Origin: Alteromonas sp. a30
Lineage (GTDB): Bacteria > Pseudomonadota > Gammaproteobacteria > Enterobacterales > Alteromonadaceae
Assembly (NCBI RefSeq): GCF_026788005.1
Contig: NZ_JABEPE010000004.1
Location: 218,400-282,399, forward strand
DNA length: 64,000 bases
Direction of reading: 5' to 3'
A model generated the notes under the pieces. It did no database searches. It was not told where the DNA came from and saw only the letters and a program-made list of their open reading frames with translations. Shown here one piece after another: positions 6,656 through 16,105 of this stretch. A program made the position numbers and the translations under genes. The stretch's first letter is position 1; the number at the start of each line of letters is the position of its first letter.

Positions 6656-7636
6656 CTAAGCCATTAAACTCAGTTCACATTCTAATTTATCGGCTTTTAA
6701 AACGCGGCAACACGACAATCCTAAACGTAACTGAGAAGGTCTCCGCTCAACAAAATTCGGTGCATCCGCAATATTTTTGAATTGTTGAGCAAATTGTTTT
6801 CTAGCTCGATGAACATGAACATTTACTGCGGTTTCTTCAATGCCTAAATCTTTTGAAACTTGCTCAACATAAACCCACCCTTGCTCGGAACTGGCTAAAC
6901 CTGACTGCTGATCTTGGATACGTTTTCGACACAAATATAGGGAAAGATAATGATGATTGCGGATTTTTAAATCTTGTTCTTTTGTACCTTGGATGATTTT
7001 CAAACTAATACTTTCTTCATCCTGACTGACACTAAACTCGGCACATAAATCTTCTAAATGCGATTCTTCTTGTGAAAGCGGCACGGTTTCCATGCAACCT
7101 CCCGCTAAGCGGAATTGCCAATATTCTTTGTTTATTTCAAGTAAATCTCGGTCTTTTAAAGCTCGTTTGTGATCTTGTGCATGCAAATCTTCAACCCACC
7201 ACATGCCATTACTTTTATACACAACTGTGCTCGGAGATTGGCCATTAGGCAACATATGATAAGTGTCGAGCTCAACAACATAATCTAATGATGGCGGCTC
7301 TGCCTTTGCATCGGGCTGACAACGACACAAGCTATCAACGGGAGCCTTGTTATCAATCAAGGTATAAGTATCATTAGTGTTATGCCCAAATTGAATGGCC
7401 GCGCCCTTCTTTATGGCAACAAATTGATTTTTCGGCATTTTCACACCATTGACCCAAGTACCATTGGTACTAAAATCTTTGATCATCCATTGTTCTTCTC
7501 GCCATTCTAGAGCCGCATGGTGTCTCGATACTTCCGCACCTTTAATTTCTGTATCAACTGAATGTAGCATTCTGCCAAACACATGATAATGCGCTAGAAA
7601 TACGATATTTCCAGCGGGATCTAATAAACATGCCAT
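6656..7636 (-). CDS. FHA domain-helix-turn-helix protein of the reb locus
   Basis: A 326-residue protein. GGAGGAG lies 6 bases before the ATG at 7636, which decides this start over the TTG at 7651. The N-terminus is a forkhead-associated domain with GR at residues 21-22, SRHH at 37-40 and STNGTWVNG at 56-64, the set that binds phosphothreonine peptides. The middle looks like a second, weaker FHA-like beta region (residues 115-190). The C-terminus (about 215-300) resembles a winged helix-turn-helix with DLGIEETAVNVHVHRARKQF, the kind found in some response-regulator and FHA-HTH proteins. It probably links Ser/Thr phosphorylation to reb expression together with the next gene. No kinase gene is visible nearby. 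Confidence 0.8.
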   Translation of the reverse strand: MACLLDPAGNIVFLAHYHVFGRMLHSVDTEIKGAEVSRHHAALEWREEQWMIKDFSTNGTWVNGVKMPKNQFVAIKKGAAIQFGHNTNDTYTLIDNKAPVDSLCRCQPDAKAEPPSLDYVVELDTYHMLPNGQSPSTVVYKSNGMWWVEDLHAQDHKRALKDRDLLEINKEYWQFRLAGGCMETVPLSQEESHLEDLCAEFSVSQDEESISLKIIQGTKEQDLKIRNHHYLSLYLCRKRIQDQQSGLASSEQGWVYVEQVSKDLGIEETAVNVHVHRARKQFAQQFKNIADAPNFVERRPSQLRLGLSCCRVLKADKLECELSLMA

Positions 7637-7825
7637 TATCTTCTCCTCCAATTTTGAATTGGTTAGATTTCGCCCTTTCTATCCAAATATATTAGCCTTA
7701 TGTCGACCTTTAGCGAAACATTTATATGCTATATGGTTAATATTTACTTTAACGTCAAAAGAAAGTTGAAATAAAGCGCCAAAGTGACAGGTCAACAAAA
7801 CTATTGAATACTTTGGAGATAAATT

Positions 7826-8263
7826 ATGCATATCGTATGTGCATCTTGTGCAGCAACTAACGTCATACCTGAAGACAAGTCTCATGTTGATGCGAAATGC
7901 GGTAAATGTCAGGCTGCGTTACATAGCCATCAACCATTTGAGTTAAATAACTCAAACTTCTATCACTATATCGAAAAGAATGATTTACCTGTTTTGGTGG
8001 ACTATTGGGCATCTTGGTGTGGTCCGTGCCAAGTCATGCTACCGGTTTTCGCAAAAGTTGCCGCGGAAACTGATTCTATACTATTCGCCAAGGTCAACAC
8101 CGAAACGGCACGGGAAGTAAGCGTCGAAGCAGGTATTCGAAATATTCCAACGATGATTCTTTTTGCTGGCGGAAGAGAAGTATCTCGTACCAGTGGTGCA
8201 CTTTCAGAAGCACAACTGAAAGGTTGGTTAGTACAATCCCTACAAACACGCTTTACTGCCTAG
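7826..8263 (+). CDS. trxC: Thioredoxin 2
   Basis: A 145-residue cytoplasmic disulfide reductase. The N-terminal zinc motif has Cys5, Cys8, Cys25 and Cys28, the hallmark that separates thioredoxin 2 from thioredoxin 1. The active site WCGPC is at residues 64-68, and the cis-Pro loop is NIPTM. GGAG lies 7 bases before the ATG. It is divergent from the R-body regulators and ends at a terminator shared with the convergent lipoprotein gene. In enterobacteria trxC is part of the peroxide response; no OxyR site was identified here. Confidence 0.96.
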   Translation: MHIVCASCAATNVIPEDKSHVDAKCGKCQAALHSHQPFELNNSNFYHYIEKNDLPVLVDYWASWCGPCQVMLPVFAKVAAETDSILFAKVNTETAREVSVEAGIRNIPTMILFAGGREVSRTSGALSEAQLKGWLVQSLQTRFTA

Positions 8264-8283
8264 GTTTCTGCCATCCCACAAGC

Positions 8284-8310
8284 AAAAAGGCGACCCATTG
8301 TCGCCTTTTT
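8284..8310. terminator. Bidirectional terminator between trxC and the lipoprotein gene
   Basis: AAAAAGGCGAC and GTCGCCTTTTT form a perfect 11-bp stem around a 5-base loop, with A-run and T-run flanks that work in both directions between two convergent genes. Confidence 0.9.
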
Positions 8311-8333
8311 ACTACTTAACCGCTGTCTTGCTT

Positions 8334-9665
8334 CTACTGAACAACCTCAGACACCATTAACGATGCGATTAATGCGTTCATTTCTGCAAAACCGTTCTCA
8401 TGATATGCAGGCAAGGTAATGGCCGATGCAGTGGGGTCAAGCGAGGGTCCCAGCCCTACATATAAATCGGCTACATTTTCCTGAAGTGGGAATGCTAAGT
8501 TTTCATAAGCTGAAGCAAGCTCGTCGTTATACATATAAGGAAAGAAGCTAATTAACAGCGTGCCTGATAAATTAAACGCTTCATAAGCTAACTTAATTGG
8601 CTCTGGATTATCCGCATTATACCGATATAAGCCATTATGTCCGTCCATATAGTTCGTCATACGAGGAGCAGGGAAATCACTGGTAGGCGCACGATATACC
8701 ACTGTCATAAATTGCTCTTCGAACCCATCAGAAAGTGACTCAAAATACTCTCTTCTATCGTTTCCTTCTGGGTATGCTTTGGCCATACTCAATAACCAAA
8801 GTGGCATTCTATGGCTGTGGGATGAATCGGTAGCAATACCAGCCACAGGCAAAGGCGCTAAATTCTCTTGGATTATAGAGTGGCCTGCAAATTGATAATC
8901 AACATAGTTTTCCCAAAACCCCGGTTGATATAACCAACCACTGTCGGTATAAACCACTTCGCTTTGAAAAGTATCATAACTAAGATCCAAAATACGCTGG
9001 ATACGCTGACTCACATCACCGTCGATTCGGCGCTGCATTGCTGCAAACTCACCGGCAATGGCAAAAACATGAAACTCTAAATCAACCGTCACTCTACGTA
9101 ATTTAGATACCGGCTCAGTAACAAGATCAAGTTTAGTTTGAACCACTTCTTCTAACGTACCAATGTTGTTGAACGCATAACGGGCTGATTGCTCAAAAAA
9201 CACCAACTCCAAATGCGATAAAATTTTATCATAAAGCGCTTTCTGTTCTTGATTGAACCCATTGGGTTGCACCAAATTCAAATAACGTGTGGCCAAATAA
9301 AGAAACTGGAAGCGACTTAAGATATTCGGCTCAATACTCTCATCAAAAACGGCCAAGTAATCTGAGAATAGCGCATGAAAATCATTTTGCATTTGCACTG
9401 AACCGTTTGGGGAAAAAGCATAATCTAAAGGCAACATTAATACGTGCCCAGCATCGTAAATATTGTTCGAAGCCCAAGGTACCTGTTCCATATAATTTGG
9501 AATTACGGAGGACCATAATTCGCTTATTTGTTCCTGTTGCGTGGGAGCAGGTGGAGGAGGAGGGGGCGGTTGAACAGGTTGCGTTGAGTCACCGCCGCCA
9601 CCGCATGAAGCAAGCATCAATATTAGTAAGCTGGTAGTAAAAAGCGTTTTCAAACTCGTAAACAT
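8334..9665 (-). CDS. Unknown lipoprotein
   Basis: A 443-residue protein with a lipoprotein signal: hydrophobic LLILMLASC, with the lipobox Cys at about residue 21, then GGGGDS and a Pro-rich linker of seven consecutive prolines. The Asp is not at position +2, which favours outer-membrane sorting. The mature part is helical and Trp/Tyr-rich (QYAFSPNG-like and DSSHSHRMPLWLLSMAKAYP segments), in places recalling helical-barrel glycan-active proteins, but I do not recognise the family. It is convergent with trxC and divergent from the polyprenyl-arabinose operon. Confidence 0.85.
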   Translation of the reverse strand: MFTSLKTLFTTSLLILMLASCGGGGDSTQPVQPPPPPPPAPTQQEQISELWSSVIPNYMEQVPWASNNIYDAGHVLMLPLDYAFSPNGSVQMQNDFHALFSDYLAVFDESIEPNILSRFQFLYLATRYLNLVQPNGFNQEQKALYDKILSHLELVFFEQSARYAFNNIGTLEEVVQTKLDLVTEPVSKLRRVTVDLEFHVFAIAGEFAAMQRRIDGDVSQRIQRILDLSYDTFQSEVVYTDSGWLYQPGFWENYVDYQFAGHSIIQENLAPLPVAGIATDSSHSHRMPLWLLSMAKAYPEGNDRREYFESLSDGFEEQFMTVVYRAPTSDFPAPRMTNYMDGHNGLYRYNADNPEPIKLAYEAFNLSGTLLISFFPYMYNDELASAYENLAFPLQENVADLYVGLGPSLDPTASAITLPAYHENGFAEMNALIASLMVSEVVQ

Positions 9666-9957
9666 AGTATTTTTCTGGATCTGGAGTTGTGTATTTATGA
9701 CGTTTTATTCCAGTCAATTACTGGTACTTTATAAAACAGGTTTCATCTCAAAGCTAACCATATTTTTCCACTCTGAGAGCTCTTGAGGCCAACTATTTTA
9801 CCACCACAATTGAAGATAACATTCTTCATGCACAATCACTACATTCATATTGAATGCGATCCATATTATGGTAGGATCCAACAGCTTTTCGATTATTTCA
9901 ATTTCTAACGACAGCTGCAACAGGAATTAGCTTACCAGCACAGCTTTAGGATTTATT
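9666..9957. other. Intergenic region between divergent genes
   Basis: About 290 bases separate the lipoprotein gene (minus) and the polyprenyl-arabinose operon (plus). It should contain both promoters. I see no convincing repeat, operator or RNA gene in it. Confidence 0.4.
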
Positions 9958-10824
9958 GTGCCATTAATCAAACTACTCAGACCTCACCAATATATTAAAA
10001 ATGGTTTTGTGCTCATTGGTCCTCTTTTTGCGCATCAATGGTCGCAAGATATTTTACAATTAACGCTGTTTGCTTTTATTAGCTTTTGCATGGTTGCAAG
10101 TGCTGTTTACGTTTTGAACGATCTCCTTGATATTGAAGCAGACAAAGAACATCCAACAAAGAAAAACAGACCACTACCTAGTGGTAAAATCTCGTTAAAA
10201 ACCGCGTGGATAACTCTAGGGTTATTGCTTACAGGGGCGCTGACTATTTCGTTCAATATCAGTATTTGGGCAGGTAGCTTTGTTAGCACTTACTTTATTC
10301 TAAACATCTTCTATTCAATGAAATTGAAGCACGTCGTCATTTTAGATGTTTTTATTATTTCAACCGGCTTTATGCTGCGAATTTTAGTAGGCACCCTCGG
10401 GCTAGGTATTATGCCTTCGCAATGGATATTATTGTGTGGTTTGATGGTTACACTCTTTTTAGGCTTCACCAAAAGAAGAGCTGAATTGCTGACTCTCGAA
10501 GCATTTGGTGCAAACAGCAACATAACCAGAAAAGTGTTGGATGATTACAAGCCCGCGATGCTAGAGCAGTTCATCTCAATTACCGCCGCCTGCACGATAT
10601 TAAGTTATGGCTTATATACCGTAGCGCCTAGCACTAAGGCGCTGCATGGCAGCGATAACCTCATTTATACGTTACCTTTTGTTGTTTACGGCATCTTCCG
10701 ATACCTATTTTTATTACACCAAAAAGACAAAGGTAACGATACAGCAAAAGATTTACTAACGGACATCCATCTCCTTACTACTGTTGCCTGTTGGGCAATT
10801 GCGTCCCTCTGGGTTATCGCATGA
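9958..10824 (+). CDS. UbiA-family polyprenyl-phosphate phosphoribosyltransferase
   Basis: A 288-residue integral membrane protein of the UbiA superfamily with about eight or nine helices. The first Asp motif is NDLLDIEAD at residues 54-62, followed by HPTKKNRPLPSGK, as in decaprenyl-phosphate phosphoribosyltransferases (Rv3806c type). These transfer 5-phosphoribose from PRPP to polyprenyl phosphate. The assignment against quinone or haem prenyltransferases rests mainly on context: DprE1- and DprE2-like genes follow. The start is a GTG at 9958 with AGG upstream. The stop overlaps the ATG of the next gene (ATGA), so the two are translationally coupled. Confidence 0.85.
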   Translation: MPLIKLLRPHQYIKNGFVLIGPLFAHQWSQDILQLTLFAFISFCMVASAVYVLNDLLDIEADKEHPTKKNRPLPSGKISLKTAWITLGLLLTGALTISFNISIWAGSFVSTYFILNIFYSMKLKHVVILDVFIISTGFMLRILVGTLGLGIMPSQWILLCGLMVTLFLGFTKRRAELLTLEAFGANSNITRKVLDDYKPAMLEQFISITAACTILSYGLYTVAPSTKALHGSDNLIYTLPFVVYGIFRYLFLLHQKDKGNDTAKDLLTDIHLLTTVACWAIASLWVIA

Positions 10825-11777
10825 GCGAATACCAACTCAGCGGATGGAAGTTTAAGGCGCTCATTATCTCCATCGTTTTATCTGCCTTGGGATATTTAGG
10901 GTTTTCCGTTTGGGGAGGCTGGGAAGAAGTGCAGGCTTCTTTTGTTGAGATTGGTTTTATTGGTGCAGCCATTGCGCTAAGTATGTCGCTTATTAACTAT
11001 GGTTTAAGGTTCATTCGCTGGCAAATGTATTTACAAGTCCTTGGTCACAAATTACCCGTTAAAGATAACATTCTGATTTACATCAGTGGGTTTGCATTGA
11101 CTACCACGCCGGGCAAAGCAGGCGAAGCTTTTAGGGGCGTTCTGTTAAAACCCTACAATGTGAGCTATTTTTCATCATTTGCAGCATTTATTAGCGAAAG
11201 ATTGTCCGATTTGTTGGCTATCGTTGCCTTAGCCTTAATAGGGTTATCTCAATATCCCGAAGGGCAAGTTTTCGTGATGACTGGCGGCTTGATCATTTTG
11301 AGCTTATTACTATTGATGGGCGATGCGCGCATCTTAAATTGGATAAAGAAAAAAGCTGAAAGCTATACCGGCAAAATAGCTAAATTGGTGGGTCATATTG
11401 CAACCGTCTTTTTAAACGCTCGCAGATGTCATGAACCAAAACTAATGGCTTCCGCTCTCATACTCAGCTTAATTTCATGGGGTGCAGAGGCCCTTGCGTT
11501 TTATTGGGTACTGGAATGGCTTGGTGCCGACATTTCACTCCCCTTTGCTGTGTTTATTTATGCTATTTCCATGCTTGCAGGAGCTCTAAGCTTCTTACCG
11601 GGTGGGCTGGGAGGAGCCGAAGCGGCGATGTTGGCACTGCTGGTGTTAAAAAACGTCCCCATGCCAACCGCTATAGCCGCAACCGTGTTTATCCGCCTTG
11701 CGACTCTCTGGTTTGCTGTTGGCTTAGGCATTTGGGCGCTATATCTGAAACGGAAACCAGAGGCCATGCATCCATGA
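10821..11777 (+). CDS. Flippase-like membrane protein (LPG synthase TM/AglD-like)
   Basis: A 318-residue protein with about eight transmembrane helices. It matches the lysylphosphatidylglycerol_TM/UPF0104 type: RFIRWQMYL after the second helix, the TTPGKAGEAFRGVLLK block near residue 95-110 and the FLPGGLGGAEAAM block near 255-268. The ATG at 10821 overlaps the previous stop and is preferred to an upstream in-frame ATG inside that gene. Relatives include AglD-type proteins linked to glycosylation. Here it may move a polyprenyl-phosphate sugar across the membrane; that role is inferred from the operon. Confidence 0.85.
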   Translation: MSEYQLSGWKFKALIISIVLSALGYLGFSVWGGWEEVQASFVEIGFIGAAIALSMSLINYGLRFIRWQMYLQVLGHKLPVKDNILIYISGFALTTTPGKAGEAFRGVLLKPYNVSYFSSFAAFISERLSDLLAIVALALIGLSQYPEGQVFVMTGGLIILSLLLLMGDARILNWIKKKAESYTGKIAKLVGHIATVFLNARRCHEPKLMASALILSLISWGAEALAFYWVLEWLGADISLPFAVFIYAISMLAGALSFLPGGLGGAEAAMLALLVLKNVPMPTAIAATVFIRLATLWFAVGLGIWALYLKRKPEAMHP

Positions 11778-13069
11778 GCATCACCCTTTCCCCTTGGAAC
11801 CGTTACCCCAAAATCAGCAGCGAAAAGGTCATTTCATGGACAGACCGAACAAAACCCCTACCTAAAACCCCCATGATTGCCTATGCCAACGGCCGCAGTT
11901 ATAGCGATGTTTGCTTAACCTCCGATGGCACACCAGTTTTAACGCGTCCCCTCAATAAATTTATTGAGTTTGATCGGCAAACTGGAAAGTTAAAAGCAGA
12001 AGCTGGCGTGACTTTACAAGAGATTTTAACCTTGGTTGTGCCACAAGGATGGTTTTTGCAAGTCACGCCCGGTACGCAGTTTGTTACCCTTGGGGGCGCT
12101 CTAGCAAATGATGTCCATGGAAAAAACCATCATAGCGTAGGAAGTTTCGGCAACTTTGTTCTTAATTTTGAACTTTTGCGCTCTGACGGACAACGTCTTG
12201 TTTGTAGTCCTGACACAAATCAGCAATGGTTTGAAGCCACAATCGGCGGCTTAGGGTTAACGGGGCTTATTGTTTGGGTAGAAATTCAACTACAACCTAT
12301 CAACAACCCCGCGATGGTGGTGCAAAGCGAATCATTTTCCAATCTCACTCGCTTTTGGGACGTCAATAGCAAGCACTCCTCAACGTCACCTTATACTGTA
12401 GCTTGGCTCGACTGTGCGGCAACGGGAAGAAAGCTTGGTAGAGGCGTATTTTTTGCTGGTCGTCATGCAGGAGCATTGAATACTTACCCCACTCACCCTG
12501 AAACAACAAAGTCTGTTCCGATTGAATCTCCAGTTTCTCTGATTAACCGCTTTAGCTTAAAAGCATTTAACGCTTTGTATGCTCGTCAGCCGACGAAACC
12601 AGAAGGGTTTATTCAGCATTACATTCCCTATTTTTATCCACTTGATGCAATCAAAAACTGGAACCGACTTTATGGGAAAAAAGGCTTTTTCCAATATCAG
12701 TGCGTTTTGCCGATGGAATCCGCTCCAGAAGGCTTAAATTTGTTGCTCAAAGACATCTCTAAAAGTGGCCAAGGCTCATTCCTAGCGGTGCTGAAAACCT
12801 TTGGAGACATACCTTCTAAGGGCTTACTATCCTTTCCTCGACCGGGCGCCACATTAGCATTGGATTTCGCCAATAGAGGAAACTCAACCCTGCGGCTGTT
12901 GAGTAAATTAGATGAAATTGTTAAAGATCACGGCGGCGCGTTATACCCCGCAAAAGATGGCCGCATGAGTTCGGAAATGTTCAAACATAGCTTTCCATTG
13001 TGGGAACATTTTTCTGAGAGTATTGACCCGTATTTTTGTTCAGATTTTTGGAGTCGAGTTAGTCGATGA
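11774..13069 (+). CDS. dprE1: DprE1-like FAD-dependent polyprenylphosphoryl-ribose oxidase
   Basis: A 431-residue oxidoreductase. An in-frame upstream start at 11477 lies inside the flippase gene and is rejected, because ATGA at 11774-11777 couples this start to the previous stop. The FAD-binding part includes YANGRSYSD at residues 37-45 and TLGGALANDVHGKNHHSVGS at 105-124, which is the diagnostic DprE1 block. The C-terminal half holds the DprE1 substrate domain ending in YPAKDGRMSSEMF and the FCSDFWSRV tail. DprE1 oxidises the 2'-OH of polyprenylphosphoryl-ribose, the first half of epimerisation to arabinose. It works with the next gene. Some relatives are general D-arabinono-lactone-oxidase-like proteins, but context favours DprE1. 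Confidence 0.92.
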   Translation: MSITLSPWNRYPKISSEKVISWTDRTKPLPKTPMIAYANGRSYSDVCLTSDGTPVLTRPLNKFIEFDRQTGKLKAEAGVTLQEILTLVVPQGWFLQVTPGTQFVTLGGALANDVHGKNHHSVGSFGNFVLNFELLRSDGQRLVCSPDTNQQWFEATIGGLGLTGLIVWVEIQLQPINNPAMVVQSESFSNLTRFWDVNSKHSSTSPYTVAWLDCAATGRKLGRGVFFAGRHAGALNTYPTHPETTKSVPIESPVSLINRFSLKAFNALYARQPTKPEGFIQHYIPYFYPLDAIKNWNRLYGKKGFFQYQCVLPMESAPEGLNLLLKDISKSGQGSFLAVLKTFGDIPSKGLLSFPRPGATLALDFANRGNSTLRLLSKLDEIVKDHGGALYPAKDGRMSSEMFKHSFPLWEHFSESIDPYFCSDFWSRVSR

Positions 13070-13821
13070 ACCCTACCAACAGAGCACTCATTATAGGCGC
13101 GACGTCCGCCATTGCAGAAAGTTGTTGTCGAAAACTAATCGGTGAAGGTGCCTCCCTTGTTTGTATTGGCAGAGATGCAAATAAGCTAGAATCACTTAAA
13201 CAAGATTTACTCGTAAGAGCAACGGGGGAGCAACAAGTACACTGCATCACAGCAGATTTAACTGATACCGAAGCTCATCACGCACTGTTACAAGAAGCCC
13301 ATACACTATTACCTGATATAGACTCCGTGCTCATCGCCCATGGCAGCCTCCCTGATCAAAAAGCATGTGAACAGTCTTATAACGAAACAGCCAAACAGAT
13401 AAATATCAATGCGCTAAGTGTCATCAGCCTATTAACAGAATTAGCCAATGACTTTGAAAAGAAAGGCAAAGGCGTTATTGCTGTTATTACATCCGTTGCA
13501 GGGGATCGAGGTCGTCAAAGCAACTATGTATATGGCGCAGCAAAAGGCATGGTATCAACATTTCTTCAAGGACTACGCAACCGACTATCAAAAAGCGCAG
13601 TATCTGTGGTCGATATAAAACCGGGTTTTGTAGACACCCCAATGACTGCTTCCTTCGATAAGTCCGGGCCTTTATGGGCGCAGCCAGAGCAAGTTGCTGA
13701 AGGGATTATTCAGGCAATGAAAAAAGGAAAAGATGAAGTATATTTACTCTGGTTTTGGCGCTGGATTATGCTCATCATTAAACTGATTCCTGAACGTATT
13801 TTTAAGAAGCTCTCTTTGTAA
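13066..13821 (+). CDS. dprE2: DprE2-like short-chain reductase
   Basis: A 251-residue SDR protein. The cofactor motif is GATSAIAES at residues 11-19, the catalytic Ser is at 143 (ITSVAGDRG), and Tyr156 and Lys160 form YGAAK. The C-terminus has a hydrophobic, basic helix (FWRWIMLIIKLIPERIFKKL) typical of DprE2 proteins and probably membrane-associated. It would reduce the 2-keto intermediate to polyprenylphosphoryl-arabinose using a nicotinamide cofactor. ATGA overlap with dprE1 and TAATG overlap with the next gene show tight coupling. Confidence 0.92.
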   Translation: MNPTNRALIIGATSAIAESCCRKLIGEGASLVCIGRDANKLESLKQDLLVRATGEQQVHCITADLTDTEAHHALLQEAHTLLPDIDSVLIAHGSLPDQKACEQSYNETAKQININALSVISLLTELANDFEKKGKGVIAVITSVAGDRGRQSNYVYGAAKGMVSTFLQGLRNRLSKSAVSVVDIKPGFVDTPMTASFDKSGPLWAQPEQVAEGIIQAMKKGKDEVYLLWFWRWIMLIIKLIPERIFKKLSL

Positions 13822-14441
13822 TGCAAACCCCTGTAGTCTATTTTGATTTCGACGGCACATTAACGACTGGCGACACGTTAATCCCTTTTTTACGTTACAT
13901 TTCCACGCCGTTGAGCTTTTGGTTTAAAATGCTGCGCGCTAGCCCATACTTGCTTGCGTATAAGCTAAAAATCATGGCGAATGATGTAGCGAAGCAACAT
14001 GTTTTACGAATCTTTTTGAAGGGTAAACAGCTAAGTGATCTGCAAAGTCAGGGAACAAGCTTCAACCAAGAGATTGTTGCTCGCATGCTACGTGCAGAAG
14101 GTATGGAAAAACTCAAGTGGCATATTGCGCAGGGACATCAGTGCATACTAGTTAGCGCCTCTCTGGATGTTTACCTAGCTGAATGGGCAAAAGAAAACGG
14201 GTTCACTGATTACCTTACCTCCAGTTTAATAACCACGCCTTCTGGGCAGGTTACAGGAGAGCTTTTTGGCGAAAACTGTTTTGGCACTGAAAAATGTCGT
14301 CGGATAGAAGAGTGGGAAAAACGCACTTCCCGAGCACCATCAAACCGATACGCCTACGGCGATACTGCTGGGGACTTACCTATGTTAAAAATGGCACATC
14401 AGGGCTTTTTATTGGGCAAGTCAGGATTTGAACGCATCTAA
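13821..14441 (+). CDS. HAD-IB phosphatase, likely acting on polyprenylphosphoryl-phosphoribose
   Basis: A 206-residue HAD-family hydrolase. Motif I is DFDGT at residues 9-13, motif II is the Ser in LVSASLDVYL, motif III is the Lys in GTEKCRRIEEW, and motif IV is YGDTAGDLPML. It resembles SerB/HAD-IB enzymes. In mycobacteria a PAP2-type protein (Rv3807c) is thought to remove the 5-phosphate from the first intermediate. A HAD enzyme in the same operon position could do that job here. It overlaps the dprE2 stop (TAATG). Confidence 0.88.
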   Translation: MQTPVVYFDFDGTLTTGDTLIPFLRYISTPLSFWFKMLRASPYLLAYKLKIMANDVAKQHVLRIFLKGKQLSDLQSQGTSFNQEIVARMLRAEGMEKLKWHIAQGHQCILVSASLDVYLAEWAKENGFTDYLTSSLITTPSGQVTGELFGENCFGTEKCRRIEEWEKRTSRAPSNRYAYGDTAGDLPMLKMAHQGFLLGKSGFERI

Positions 14442-14490
14442 AACAAACGAATAAAGTGATATTAAAAGAGAAAGCCAAAGGAGCAATCAA

Positions 14491-16068
14491 GTGACATTAG
14501 AATGGAATAGAAACCTCAAGCCTATTGGCTTTGCCCTAATATTCTTATGTATTGTTTTCGGCATTGAGGTTGCCGCAATTTTTGCTCTGAACCATGGCAA
14601 TTTCACCTTCTCTCTTGATGACCCATACATTCATCTAGCACTCGCAGAAAATATATTCAAAGGCCATTATGGCGTTAATTTAAGTGAGTTCTCGGCCCCT
14701 TCATCAAGTATTATTTGGCCTTTTATTCTTGCGCCTTTTGCCTCCTTATCTATTGCCCCTTATCTATTATTATTTATGAATGTTGTGGCGGCCTGTGCAA
14801 CATTGGTACTCATATGGAGAACATGGTTTAAAAACACTGTCAGTGAAACGACAGGAAAACATTTGCCTATTCTAGTGCTACTTATCGCCTGCATTCCTGC
14901 ATTGAACTTAGTGGGCTTGGCCTTTACCGGAATGGAGCACTCTTACCAACTGTGGTTCTCTTTAATGATTGTCAGTGGCCTCATTTACGAAGTCCAAAAT
15001 AAACGTGTTACGTGGTGGCTTATTGCCGCTATTATTTTAGCGCCCCTCATTCGATATGAGTGTTTAGCACTGTCTGGCCCAGCGCTGCTCTTTCTATTTC
15101 TCCGGGGTTATCGCCTCCAGTCAGTTTTTGCTGGGTTTATTATTGCCATCTCCGTTATTGGATTCGCCTTATTCTTGATGTCACTAGGCTTAAATCCATT
15201 TCCGACCTCCATTATGGCCAAGTCATCAGTTGTCTCTTCTGGCGGTGGGCTAGGCACATTAATCAGCAACCTCAATCGAAGCCTGTCAACTGATAGAGGG
15301 ATCTTGTTAGTTTTGGGAATGCTGTATTTTCTGTTTGTATCACTCGATAAGACGCGGGAAAACGGTGTCAGACTGTTATCCGCTACCTTGTTTTTGAGCT
15401 GCGGGTTACATGCCGTTGTCGGGCGCTATGGATGGTACGATCGCTATGAAATCTATATCTGGGCATCCATGCTTTTAACCATTGTTTTCCTCAATTTAGA
15501 AGCGCTAGATAAGTTAAGCAAAAAGTTAGGTAAGTTCTGGGCAACAACTTGGATAGGCTTCGGTACATTGACTATCTGCTCATCCTATATCTTAACGGGT
15601 TTAAGCACTCCCTTGGCTGCAAACAACATCTACGAGCAACAATACCAAATGCATCGATTTGTCAGTGAGTTTTATCAAGAGCCCGTTGCCGTCAATGATC
15701 TTGGTTATGTTGCTTATCATAACGACAAATATGTTCTCGATTTGTGGGGCTTAGCTTCTGTAGAAGCGCTTAAACTAAGACAAAGCCAGCAACAAGCCTC
15801 TTGGATGGCAGAAATAGCCAGTAAACGTCACGTTAAGCTAGTGATGCTTTATGAGGATTGGTTTCAGGATATTCCAACACAATGGAAAAAGCTGGGTGAA
15901 TTAACGTTAGGTGGACGTCGCGTTACCGTATCTCGCCCCAGCGTTGCTTTCTATATCACAGATTGCGAATTCGAAACCTCAGCCCAAAATGCGTTGACGG
16001 AATATATCAAAACACTCCCCCCAAAAGTCTCTTTTACGTTAACTGAACCCCGATGTGAAGTGAGATGA
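14491..16068 (+). CDS. GT-C-type polytopic membrane protein, candidate arabinosyltransferase
   Basis: A 525-residue protein with about ten transmembrane helices and a soluble C-terminal domain of roughly 120 residues. After the first helix comes FSLDDPYIHLALAENIF, an Asp-Asp motif in the first periplasmic loop as in GT-C glycosyltransferases, followed by SAPSSSIIWP. The start is a GTG at 14491 with AAAGGAG 8 bases upstream. It is 49 bases after the HAD gene in the same operon. By context it could use polyprenylphosphoryl-arabinose as donor. Acceptor and sugar are not visible from the sequence. Confidence 0.75.
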   Translation: MTLEWNRNLKPIGFALIFLCIVFGIEVAAIFALNHGNFTFSLDDPYIHLALAENIFKGHYGVNLSEFSAPSSSIIWPFILAPFASLSIAPYLLLFMNVVAACATLVLIWRTWFKNTVSETTGKHLPILVLLIACIPALNLVGLAFTGMEHSYQLWFSLMIVSGLIYEVQNKRVTWWLIAAIILAPLIRYECLALSGPALLFLFLRGYRLQSVFAGFIIAISVIGFALFLMSLGLNPFPTSIMAKSSVVSSGGGLGTLISNLNRSLSTDRGILLVLGMLYFLFVSLDKTRENGVRLLSATLFLSCGLHAVVGRYGWYDRYEIYIWASMLLTIVFLNLEALDKLSKKLGKFWATTWIGFGTLTICSSYILTGLSTPLAANNIYEQQYQMHRFVSEFYQEPVAVNDLGYVAYHNDKYVLDLWGLASVEALKLRQSQQQASWMAEIASKRHVKLVMLYEDWFQDIPTQWKKLGELTLGGRRVTVSRPSVAFYITDCEFETSAQNALTEYIKTLPPKVSFTLTEPRCEVR

Positions 16069-16105
16069 CGCCCTAACAATATATAAACAGTAAAAAGAGA
16101 CAAGT

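Noticed and set aside
11477..11773. N-terminal extension of the DprE1 frame.
   Set aside because: It lies inside the flippase gene; the ATGA overlap at 11774 and family length support the shorter protein.
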